A stretch of DNA of 64,000 bases from Plumapathes pennacea (taxonomy: Eukaryota > Cnidaria > Anthozoa > Antipatharia > Myriopathidae), in contig OZ038463.1 of NCBI GenBank assembly GCA_964036295.1, forward strand, positions 24,105,069 to 24,169,068, read 5' to 3'. Below the pieces are notes generated by a model. That model saw only the letters and a program-made list of their open reading frames with translations, did not search any database and was not told the origin of the DNA. Of the stretch, positions 54,601 to 64,000 are shown piece by piece (position 1 is the stretch's first letter; each line of letters begins with the position of its first letter). A program made the position numbers and the translations under genes.

Positions 54601-57600
54601 GGTTATGTTTCACATTTATTTTGGGTCCCCGATTTTTGCACATGCACAATTTTATTGACATGGACCAGTTTTTTGTAATCTTATTATAATATTGATAGCT
54701 TATAGTCGTAAAGTTAAGTTCCTGTGCTTTTAAAGCGCTTGTGCAAGGACCAGCTCCAGTTACATGTCTTTAGTTTGATTATTTTTTATAATCCCCCCTC
54801 TCTCCTCCCCCTCGTTAAAAATGCCCCCTTAAAAGTAGTATAAAGTCACAAACATTAGAAACGCTTCTGAATATAGACGTTTTGGCTCATTTTCTAGGAA
54901 TACATGTCTGCGAGGGACTTTGTCCACCGTGATCTGGCAGCAAGAAATATTCTTGTTGGTGATAACAGAACCGTCAAGATTACCGACTTTGGAATGACTC
55001 GCAATTTGGATGAAGAAATTTATGAGATCAAACACAGAAAGAAGATTCCAATAAAGTGGATGCCTCCCGAGACGCTGCAGGAGCTTGTGTTCACAACAAA
55101 AAGCGACGTGTAAGTAAAAAACAATAACAACAACAAAGAGCAACGTGAAAGTAAACAACATCAACAACAAAAAGCGACGTGCAAGTAAACAACAACAATA
55201 ACAACAGAGAGTAAACTAGGCTTGCGCAAACACTAAAGGAACGCGGCCAATTTAAGGTATCAGGATACCCTCCGGACTTTGCCAGATTCGAAAAATGTTT
55301 TTTTGGCTTAACGAAATTACTACATGTTTTACCTTGTGTTTCTGAAAAGAAAATTTGGATACCTATTTTTTTCCCCGAGATATTTAAACGAAAGGATTTT
55401 ATCTTTCTCTCTCTCGCCGGAAGCTACCTGTCAACAGATCGTTAGTATCACCCGTAACTGCGCAGTATGCGGCTTGTGTGTCAGTCATGCAAAACAATAA
55501 AGTACAAATTTTAGCCGCGCGACCGGTAACGCATGACTAACAGCAAATCTGCAAGAATAACGAAATGCCGCAAGAAATCTTTCCTTGCACGCCTTTGTGA
55601 ACGCTTTTCTATGTTTACGCTGAAACAAATTAAATATAACCACGTGAGCGACGAAATGTCACAACGTGTGATTCTTGCACAATGCCGATTTATAAGCCTT
55701 GAGCAGCACGTGGACCATGCTCGATGTGGTGGCTCAAGAGCACTCCTGCTTTTCGCAGCTCTCTTTTTAGAACGAGTTTGTCGTTTGCTTGAACTCATTC
55801 CGAATTCCAACTGTGGCTGCAAAAGGTTGAATTGGTGTTGAGTGGTGAGTGCAACTGTGAAGGGAAAATAGATGTTGCGAAACTTACCCGAACGAAGCAT
55901 TGATGTCCGTAGTTATACATGGCGGTCTTTTGTGCTGCGTGTTTCAATTACCTACAAGATGCCTGGAAAGCCTCTATGCGAAAGCACTAACTGCGGTGTT
56001 TTGACAGATTGCTGACAGATGAGGCGATATGTAAACAGGTTTCCGGCTCCCTGGTCAGAATCTTTAAATGTGTTTTTCTCGGTGTTTTCAAAACGCGGAA
56101 AAGTGTTTCTTTCGGAAACCTGCATTTCAATGGATTTTAATCGATTGGCTTGAAACTTGGCAAATATGTGAATCAATATCAAAGCTACAAAAAGGTGTCT
56201 CCGATTTTATTTCTTTGTTTTCGTTCGGAAGATATTTCCACTTTTGTCTTGCGCGTAGCTAGAAATATGATCGGCCAACTTTAAAAGTCAATAACTTTGT
56301 ATATGGACAAGATATCAAAATTCGGAGACACCTTTTTTTTCTTCATTTTGTCAACAGTAGGCTGAAACAATAAATAATCAAATCGGGTAAAATCCAAGTG
56401 ACATTAGGCTTTTTTAATGAGGCAGGGTCAAAATTCACTCGGAAGCTGATAACTTTCTTTCTTTAGCAAATTCAAAAAATATAAAGCTTTAACCTAAATC
56501 TGTGATTGTTGAGCTTTCAGAAAATATATACTTTATTATTAGTTAAATGTAACACTAGCGCGAAAAATGGGTTTGAACGCATGTCGTTCACGAGGGTATC
56601 CTGATACCTTAACACAAAAACAAAACCGTACGCCAGTTTGTGGTGGGTGCATTTTAATACGGATAACTTTTAGACATTGTTCTTATCTCCCTACAGATGG
56701 TCCTATGGAATATTTTTGTGGGAGATAACCACGTTCGGTAAGTCTCTATACGTTGCATGTCCACGTGTTCAACTGCTCATCATCATAAATTGTGCTCACT
56801 TTATTTGTAGGTGTTATACCCTATGCTGGAGTTGACAACAGGGAAATCAGCCAGCTTCTGAAATCTGGGTATCGCTTGCAGAAGCCAGAGATGTGTTCCG
56901 ATGAATTGTAAGTAAAATCTTTCTCGAAGGAACTATTCTGAAATAGCCAAATAATTGCTTAGATGATTGCGTAGCAAACGCATAAGCAAAGAAAACAAAC
57001 TGTCTTCTGGCATTTATCCGAAGACCTTTACACTCTTTCTGGTTGTTTTTAAACATTTGATTTAATTTTTTTTGAGTGAAACTACACGTGACGCAATAGC
57101 ATGTTAACCCTTTCACTCCCAAGAGTGATCAACTTCAGTTTTCTCTTTTCAGTCTCTTACCAGAGATATATAATACAGTATGGAGAATTTGGCATATGAT
57201 ACTTTGGTCAAATGACAGTTGATTATAACATTAATTCTCATTTTATCATTCACACATGTTTTTATTTTATGGTTGGATGAATTTGTATTTTGAGCGTGGG
57301 AGTGAAGGGGTTAAGTATTTGTTTGGAAATCAGTTTGAACAAAATGGTTATCTTTTTATCGAAGCAGTCCTCAATCAAAATGTTCTTGAAAGTGAAAGCC
57401 CTGTTCTCCTACTAAATATTCCGATTGGTAGTGGGAGTTCCCGTAACATTTTCAAGGGAAGTTTAAATTTATAAGCAAACAACATAAGTATATAACGAAA
57501 TATAACAAATTTAAGCCAAAGTTACTAGCACCAGTTAAATGTAAGTGAGAAGATGCTTCTTAATCGAGGAAATATTGTGACTTTCATGCGATATAAGACA

Positions 57601-57933
57601 AACGGACAAACAAACAAACAAACAAACAAATGGACTACCAAGTTGACCCAAGCTTTCGAATCGCGTTGGCCAACCGTCTTAAAAATTTAGATTAATTTTT
57701 TTTCAAGTTTGTAAGTTTTAAAATAAATGCTGTTAAAATACAGGTATGACATCATGAGGCAGTGCTGGAGAGAGAACCCAGCTGAGCGACCGAACTTTAC
57801 ACAAATTCGGGAGAGACTGGAGACGACAATGCAGGAGGACATGCCGTATATAGAGCTAATAAGGCAAGAACATGACGTCATTTCCTGTGTGGACGATTAT
57901 GAAGACCCCGGACCACAGACGACGCCACTGTAA
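42666..57933 (+). CDS. Receptor tyrosine kinase with lectin-like, cysteine-rich and FN3 ectodomain
   Basis: Exons 42666-42753, 43770-43982, 45341-45413, 45702-45832, 46531-46768, 47284-47558, 48082-48384, 48752-49030, 49871-49906, 52053-52088, 52744-52837, 53136-53323, 53411-53595, 54021-54542, 54898-55109, 56697-56737, 56811-56907 and 57744-57933 join in frame: 3201 nt, 1066 aa (1054 if one 36-nt exon is skipped). Order: signal peptide; two modules with CVEPK/CIHPRGG then C-x-DE (beta-trefoil-like lectin, inferred); three W-x-x-C / L-x-G-x-Y repeats with CC pairs; two fibronectin III domains; membrane span (TIVVGCFLFFVISCFAACFV); kinase. Catalytic motifs are intact: GEGAFGKV, VAVKK, HRDLAARN, DFGMTR, PIKWMPPE (usually MAPE). 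Exon 54021-54542 adds a kinase insert of roughly 140-150 residues. Tail tyrosines (YIEL, YEDP) could dock SH2 proteins. Probably a cnidarian FGFR/VEGFR-like RTK; ligand unknown. Confidence 0.88.
44137..44164. repeat. Perfect 13-bp hairpin
   Basis: ATAACGTCCGCTC, GT, then its exact reverse complement GAGCGGACGTTAT. It lies in RTK intron 2, beside a larger foldback element. Confidence 0.7.
44376..44560. repeat. 185-bp palindrome
   Basis: Left arm ACTACTTTTGGCTTCGGAAA mirrors the right arm ending CGCCAAAAGTAGTTTATTG. The middle is CTCGAGCTTCGCTCTCGGG. The right arm is shared with the tandem unit at 16521-17004, tying both to one foldback family. Confidence 0.8.
45845..45915. repeat. Dispersed repeat, copy 2
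   Basis: Matches 3893-3958 with small insertions (GTTTTCGCATGACTGTTGAA at the start). It begins only 12 bp after the end of RTK exon 4 (45832), so it is intronic. Confidence 0.65.
48519..48643. mobile_element. Pogo/Tigger-like MITE
   Basis: CTGTAGAACCCCGCTATTTC at the left and AAGCGGGCTTCTACTG at the right are inverted ends, each flanked by TA. The end sequence is related to the 12212-12356 element. About 125 bp, in the intron between the two FN3 exons. Confidence 0.65.
49094..49190. repeat. Foldback repeat in RTK intron
   Basis: GGTAATAGGACT near 49094 pairs with AGTCCTCTTACC near 49180, with an inner pair around CGACCGCGCTTCGCGGGAAG. Small non-coding foldback. Confidence 0.5.
49871..49906 (+). 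other. 36-nt juxtamembrane exon, copy 1
   Basis: Encodes DLPSDPTDSSYF in phase 1-1, between the second FN3 exon and the membrane exon. It has good splice sites (CTTAG acceptor, GTAAGT donor). It is part of the RTK gene and is duplicated with about 270 bp of flanking intron at 52053. Confidence 0.8.
51192..51421 (-). other. Candidate antisense coding exon, unknown
   Basis: A minus-strand open frame contains SVEELWRGIIRPFTSDLKTS and a charged, helix-forming stretch with LALELRSRALPLVDEYRK. It ends at a strong donor (SGSG then GTAAGC) at 51192. An ATGGCGGCC sits 30 bp upstream, next to a CpG- and GCCGCCATG-rich block (51440-51540), but in a different frame. It could be the first exon of a gene nested in the RTK intron, or a fragment carried in by a repeat. 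No family recognised and no acceptor exon found. Confidence 0.3.
52053..52088 (+). other. 36-nt juxtamembrane exon, copy 2
   Basis: Encodes DLRSDPKDSSYF in phase 1-1. Compared with copy 1, only P-to-R and T-to-K differ, and the splice sites are intact. Both copies can be included without breaking the frame, so they could be constitutive or alternative. Confidence 0.8.
55252..56612. mobile_element. TTAA-flanked element with 17-bp terminal inverted repeats
   Basis: GGTATCAGGATACCCTC at 55256 is matched exactly by its reverse complement ending at 56608. TTAA lies on both sides (55252-55255 and 56609-56612). The 1353-bp body has no recognisable transposase; frames near 55533-55900 are not convincing. 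TTAA target sites are typical of piggyBac elements, though the ends do not begin with the usual CCC. It lies in the RTK intron between the activation-loop exon (54898-55109) and the exon that completes the SDVWSYG motif (56697-56737). Confidence 0.8.
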
Positions 57934-58794
57934 ATAATTAATTTTAGACTGTTAAGGTAAAACGCAAAATGTTATCGAACTTTATGTGGATATGCTGGAA
58001 GATGTAAAAAATGTGTTGCGGCTGACATTTCTAGCGTCGTTTCTTTGCCAGAGCGTTCTTTTGATGAGTTTACAGACTAAAGAAATCCAGTTCACATGCA
58101 GATTGGTTGACACACTGTTCCAGGTAAAACTAATCCGGGATCCTTCCTGGGTTGGTAGATGAGTTAGTGCGCATGCGCGGCATGCCTTTCCTTCAAGAGT
58201 GTGAAAGGTCGGAGAGGGGTTTGGGTCGAGATTGTCTAGTGCCAAGACCCCCTCTGACCTTTCGCGCGCTATGTACAAGCTGTGATACATAAAAAGCAAC
58301 CGATACCTGCATTTGTGTACCTTTCATAGTCTGTGTCAAAAACTGAACAGATAGAAAGCTATTATATGTTTAATGATTACCAGTGAGCTTTCTACTATTG
58401 TGTACAAATATAAGCACTAAATAGCGCAAGGCTAATTATTATGAGAGGCGGGTAAAGACTTGGAACAACAGATGCAAATTATGAAAACAACTTTTATTCA
58501 CTTACAGAATAATAGTAACTATAGCGGGACCCCATAAAATACGAGGAAGCTTGCTTTAGTAACAAAAGAATACATTACTTTCAGAAGTACTTGTTAACCT
58601 AGAAACAACTAAAAAGTTGATCTAGCTTGGTGACACATTAAATTTAAAATTAAAAGTACGGATCTCGTACAAGACAGTTAACAAAAAACCACCATGCACG
58701 AGAAAAAAAAAAGAAAACAACAACAAGTAGTAACATAAACAAAGTAACAAACATTATAGGACAATAGCAATGTCAAAACTAAATACTAACCACG

Positions 58795-59681
58795 TGTTAC
58801 GGAAGAGATTTCCACTATTTTACTATAACTTTTATGGGTTATATTTTGGGTAATATTTAGTATTTAGTATTTACTCACTCAACTATTTAGATCAACTTCA
58901 CAGTGTAATTTTAATACTATTTAGAGTTTTCATTACTATGTCCACCTGCTACTGATACCGATCACGTTAGTTAATCTCCGTTACCTTTAGTACTAATGAC
59001 CTTTTACCTTTTGGCCAATCACAAATGGCCAGAGCTTAGTAAGTGTTCGTTATTTAAATTAGTCTCTGGCTGAGTTTAGCGTATATTTGCATTTCTGGAA
59101 TTAACCTTATTGTTTAGCTTGTACTTAATCTGGAAAGTGTGAAAATCCCATTAAGTTGTTTACGACCAAGTTCTGGCTCTCCTTAGAGGCGGAGCCTACC
59201 TGGAACAGCGTCATTACGTAATGTTGATTTTCTAATATTCGTTGTTAGGTACTTTTACTGGTTTTTACTGCTTAAGACTTTATAATTTTTACACTGGATA
59301 GTAGCCCGTAATTTACTTTACCACTGTTCTTAAATCTAGCTTATTCCGTTTACGCGTAACCAGTTTAAAAAGCTAAAGTTAAGGTTTTTCCTTAGTGTGT
59401 ATGTTATTGAACATCTGCTGCTTCGTAGTCAAGTTCTGACGTAAGCTAGTCTATCATTGGCTCGAAGTAGTGATTGACGGCCAAAAGTGTCATGTACGTA
59501 AGCATCACTACTTAAGGCGAAGCACACCCTTTTCATCAGAGTTTACAGTTAGTTCTAGAGTTGGCAACTTGCAACTCTAGTTGAAGTCAATAAATTGGTG
59601 TTGGGAAAAGAAGAAGGCCTCCGTTCCTGATCCTCCGGTACCTCTCCGAGCAGCCACAGCGAGTAGTTTTCCTTCGTATCA
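58795..59681 (+). mobile_element. Solo LTR, 887 bp
   Basis: It begins TGTTACGGAAGAG and ends TATCA, with CACG on both sides (58791-58794 and 59682-59685), which fits a 4-bp target duplication. AATAAA at about 59589 sits near the 3' end as expected for the R region, followed by a GC-richer U5-like stretch. No second copy or internal domain is present, so it is a recombined remnant. Family unknown; TGTTACG starts occur in gypsy-type LTRs. Confidence 0.65.
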
Positions 59682-60681
59682 CACGAAAAAGCAACGTCAT
59701 GTTATGAACAAATTTGTTGTTTAGTCCCAAACGAACGCGCCCTAATTGAAATATGCAAAACAGTGGACAGAGTTCAACGTTATGAAATCTAATCGTAGTT
59801 ATCTACGGTGCCCAGGGCCATGCAATTCTTTTGTTTTGCCTCAGCGATTCGTAACTTTGAACTTGCAATTCGCTGCTTTGAAACTCGCGATTGCTACTTC
59901 GAACTCTGTGATGCAGTGCTACTTTGAAACTTTGAATTCTTCGCAGTTCGACGTTGCGAATCGCGAAACACGATTTCTAAAAATTATTTTCGATTGAACG
60001 GAAATGTGTGGGAAATAAATTAGTGTTAAGAATTTTTACTCCGGATTATAGTAGGAGGATATAATATTAATTCCATTAAAACCCTAAACTGTTTTCCACA
60101 CACTTGTCGAAAAAAAAAATTTATATTGGCCGAAAGAAAATGGAAGATGAAGAAAAAGATGCCATGTGGTTCTTAGATCTCAAATTGGTTGTTTTTAAAG
60201 TAAGATCACCATGCAGATTATCAAACACGACGGCTGTTTGCCAGCGACTTGCTGACGCGTTTGTAAATTTTAATATATCGTGTTGTCCGCCTAAAGCTGT
60301 ATTGCTAACATGACACGCATATTCCCCAATTGAATATCTTACGTACCAAATAGCACCACCTGCTTAGATTATCATAATGAATAAATTATTTGTCATAAAT
60401 TAATTTGTTTTCATGATTCCGTGCACGTGGAGTTGACTATAGATTAGTGAGAAGGAAGGAACACTGCTGGGGGCCAGATGAAGTCTTTACACTGTCAAGT
60501 TCTACTTTTCCTTTGTTTGAGTTTTCGAGTGAGAAGTGATGACTATCGTAAGTACACTAATACGGTATTTAGTCATGATATAAGCCACGCTCTGATTGGT
60601 TGAAAAGCGTGCTTCATAACTTTATTGTGCACGCCCGTGCTTTTGGCGCGGTGCCATGAAGGTCAAACAATCAGTGGCACC

Positions 60682-61104
<423 letters not shown>

Positions 61105-61289
61105 TATATATATATATATATTTTGGTGTGTGTGTGTATGTATGTATGTATGTTATAATCCTCGCGGCGACGTTATAGATCGAACTGCACCTATCTCTTG
61201 CATAAAGAGGCGTAATACTGTTATCAACTCTGTGTTTGATCTCCTAAAACTGTAAAGCGTATCGCGACGAACTTTTACGCGTTTTGCAG

Positions 61290-64000
61290 CTGAGAGCACA
61301 TTGGAAGACAAGAATTTATTTCTTAAGGAGATTGACTTGATGAAGACAATCGGAATACACAGGAACATCATCAGTATGATTGGCTGTCACTTTGTCTGAA
61401 CCACTACAGCTGATCCTTGAGTATGTACCACATGGAAACTTGCTAGAGTGGCTCAGGAGAAGAAGGGCGATGGTGAGCCATCTATTCTCTTGAACCTGCT
61501 GCTGTGTAATAAAATGATTTGAATAAAATAATCTGTGGGTGAGTGTCTACGGACGGGGATGCTCGTCGGGAACTTTCGTTTTGACCCTTAAGAGGTACCA
61601 AAATAGGCGTGGCTCGAGCTTACTTTGACCTCTGAAAGGTATCATTAAAAGCATACCAAGAATTTGAAGTTTTTATGGGGCTGCAGTGACCCATACAATA
61701 AAAGTTCGTTCAACAGACACCCGACCCTAAACAGTATCACGTCACACAAAAATGCTAGAGTTTGATGTTGAGCACCCTAAACGGTACCAAAACCTGTGAC
61801 TTTGTTCCCTAAGAGGTTCTACGAACATTCCCGTCCTTTTTTATATGGGAGTCCCCCACCCTCCGGGCTCCACCCATGTCTCTATTTACTCCAATAAAGG
61901 ACGAGCGCTCGAAACGTCAGCTTGAACCACTCCATGCGTCGTTTTTTTGCCTCAAACTTGAGTCGATGTATTGTAAAATATGTAAACTCAGTACTTTGTC
62001 TTGCAGAATCTCCACTCCTATTATAATCTCCAAAATAACGATGACAATCGCTCATTTGGGTGGACTTGCGTGGACAGTCCCAGGGAAATTGATGTTGTTG
62101 ATTTACTGGCTAGTGTTGAAGCGGAAAGTATTGTTCTTCCTTTCTTCCTGTGTCTCTGCTCTTTGGCGATGCAACGAAGCTGACAGGGATGCTTTGCAAG
62201 TAGTGGAGGATATTGATCCTAAGGACGCAAGGTGCACTGATGACACAAATAACGCTGTTGATGCCAATAGTACAGACAATAGTAGTAGCAATACTGACAC
62301 CTGTGGTCACGGCGCTCAAGGAGACATTGGCAGAAATATCGGACAAGATGGCCGCCCCGCATGCGCATTGACGCACACAATCCGTTGGCTCTCTCTCAGA
62401 TCAATAAAGGAAAATGTATGGGAGAGATCACAAATTGCATAATTACTTGTTCCTGACGAAAAACCGGTAAAATGTCCAGCTCGCTAGTTGTAGTTATGAC
62501 TTAAAGACATCGTTTTAACCGTAGCTCGGTACAGTATTTCGAGTCCTTCATTCTTCTTTCGAGCGGTAAAACTCACCTTCATTTCACGCTCTGTGAGCAC
62601 ACTGTTTCTTTGTAATTTTCGCAATTAAGCTACATTTCAAGTCCCGTCTTCCGATGATTTGCTTGTGTCGGGTACAGTTTGCTCAGCTCGCGATATCGAG
62701 TCGAAGCTTTATAGAGTCCGTAGAGCCCAAAATGACCTTCGTCTTTTGAGCTTTAATCTCTTCTCTAAGCCAAAATATATTGCCATGTTTCCTCTAACTC
62801 GATGCCATTATGGAAAGCCCGTAGGCGAAGAAACCACGACCGTGAGATCAATCTGCCATGTTTTCTGGCCGCCATGTTTTGTTATGTCAGTTCCTAATCC
62901 TCCTCAGTCTTAAGTAAGGGTGCCTGACTGTTTTGGTAGGAACGGGGAGGGTTTTTGTGGAGTTTTTGCCGATTTGCAGGACAGTCATGTCAAAGCTAAT
63001 TTTACAGACTATGACAGTTATTCGCTGCAGGAGATCTAGTGCAATGTTAACAAAACATATTTCTAGCTTTGGGAAGCACTGTCCAGCTATTACAATCAGA
63101 ATCACAAACGCTGACATTTGTTGACACTGTTCTTGGTCGTTATTTGTACCGAGCAATCAAATCTGGCAGTTTCCCAACGTTTCCATACTATTATTAATGG
63201 AAGTATTTCGAATCTAAAATTGATAAGCGCTGCTTGTAATGTACTAAAAATGCTTAATACACTCTTCTGGCCAACTTTCTCGCACAATTTAGCGCTTTAT
63301 TGAAAAACTAAGGGAATAACCGCTGACATCGGCGTGCGGGCTAAAAATGTCCAACATTTCTCCTGATGTTACGCTGATGCAAATAAGGATGATGATGTCA
63401 TCGGGGCTCTCCTCTCTTGTGACGTGTCAGGATCCCGCTCTGAAGTGTGTGCTCTCTGTGCGATGGTTAGTTCCCAGACCAGTTCCCCTGTTGCGTCCTG
63501 GAATGTCGACAGATTTAGCGGCGAAGATTCGGCCTGCTCTGTACTGGAGTTCGATCGAGACGAAGCTGATCATGAAATAGTGCGCTTTCCTGACATGCTC
63601 ACCATCGCGTGGCAAATTTCACAAGGCATGGTAAATTATACATCTTCCATTTGCCGCATGTAATATGATTGAATGAAAGAAAACTAACTTGTATTACTGC
63701 AACAGTCCATAACAAAATAATAAGAAACAATTTGAAGCCGGCATCCGGGCATCTGAAGGAGCGGTATAACGAAAGGCTTCGCTATAATTGCTTGAAGTGT
63801 TACTACCTTATCGTCCTTTAGGAATACATGTCTGCGAGAGGCTTTGCCCACCGTGATCTGGCAGCGAGAAATTCTTGTGGGTGATAATGGAATTGTCAAG
63901 ATTACAGACTTCGGAATGACTCGGAATTTGGATGAAGAAATTTTCCAACAAAATGGATGCCTTCCGAGACGCTGCAGAAACTTGTGTTCACAACAAAGAG
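61290..64000 (+). pseudogene. Broken tandem copy of the RTK kinase exons (partial)
   Basis: Copies of four RTK segments in the same order. 61290-61472 matches exon 53411-53595 but is 2 nt shorter (GGCTGTCACTTTG against GGTTGTGTCACTTTG), which shifts the frame. About 62007-62415 is a diverged kinase-insert start (NLHSYYNLQNNDDN against the NYYENIRKKDDE region). The block ending at 63630 (PDMLTIAWQISQGM) matches the insert end. 63822-64000 matches the HRDLAARN exon but loses 2 nt after AGAAA (LAARN then a shift) and about 24 nt before the KWMP motif. No copy of the glycine-loop exon is seen upstream, so the ATP-binding lobe is missing. It is dead as a kinase and continues past the window. Confidence 0.85.

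Noticed and set aside
59746-60313. Frames at 59746-59997 and 60104-60313 as genes.
   Set aside because: The first is made of repeated CGAATCGCAA-type units typical of a MITE; the second has no similarity, splice sites or codon bias.

Overview
The window is nuclear DNA of a metazoan, most probably an anthozoan cnidarian and possibly a stony coral. This is inferred from intron-rich genes with GT-AG boundaries, AT-rich introns packed with short inverted-repeat transposons, a TPR-CHAT gene of the type expanded in corals and anemones, and a receptor tyrosine kinase (RTK) with unusual cysteine-rich ectodomain modules. There is no sign of operons, CRISPR arrays or bacterial genes. Exons were joined by hand from reading frame, splice phase and family similarity.

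Layout. (1) 302-2029: last two exons of a classical-type cadherin (EGF, membrane segment, p120- and beta-catenin-binding tail). (2) 4060-14531: a complete 13-exon PIGT gene, a GPI-transamidase subunit (591 aa predicted). Its 3.4-kb ninth intron is filled with foldback and MITE-like elements, including a 733-bp near-perfect palindrome. (3) 17431-30223: a two-exon TPR-CHAT gene whose 10.3-kb intron holds an intact Ty3/gypsy element (18259-22765) with identical 161-bp LTRs and a 5-bp target duplication. The CHAT domain has lost both expected catalytic residues. (4) 30240-38264: no convincing gene; MITEs, a LINE 3' remnant with its triplet tail, microsatellites. (5) 38265-41104: a putative secreted-protein gene of unknown family, broken by one in-frame TGA. 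(6) 42666-57933: a complete 18-exon RTK gene, with a decayed copy of its signal-peptide exon 434 bp upstream, a duplicated 36-nt juxtamembrane exon, and a very long kinase insert. (7) 57934-61289: an 887-bp solo LTR, a 154-bp (TA)n array and a MITE. (8) 61290-64000: a broken tandem copy of the RTK kinase exons, running off the window.

The genes do not form a pathway. The cadherin, PIG-T and RTK all act at the cell surface or in its biogenesis, but adjacency in an animal genome is weak evidence for shared function. The strongest signals are the pseudo-enzyme CHAT protein, the RTK's new ectodomain architecture with ongoing exon duplication, and the very recent retrotransposon insertion.
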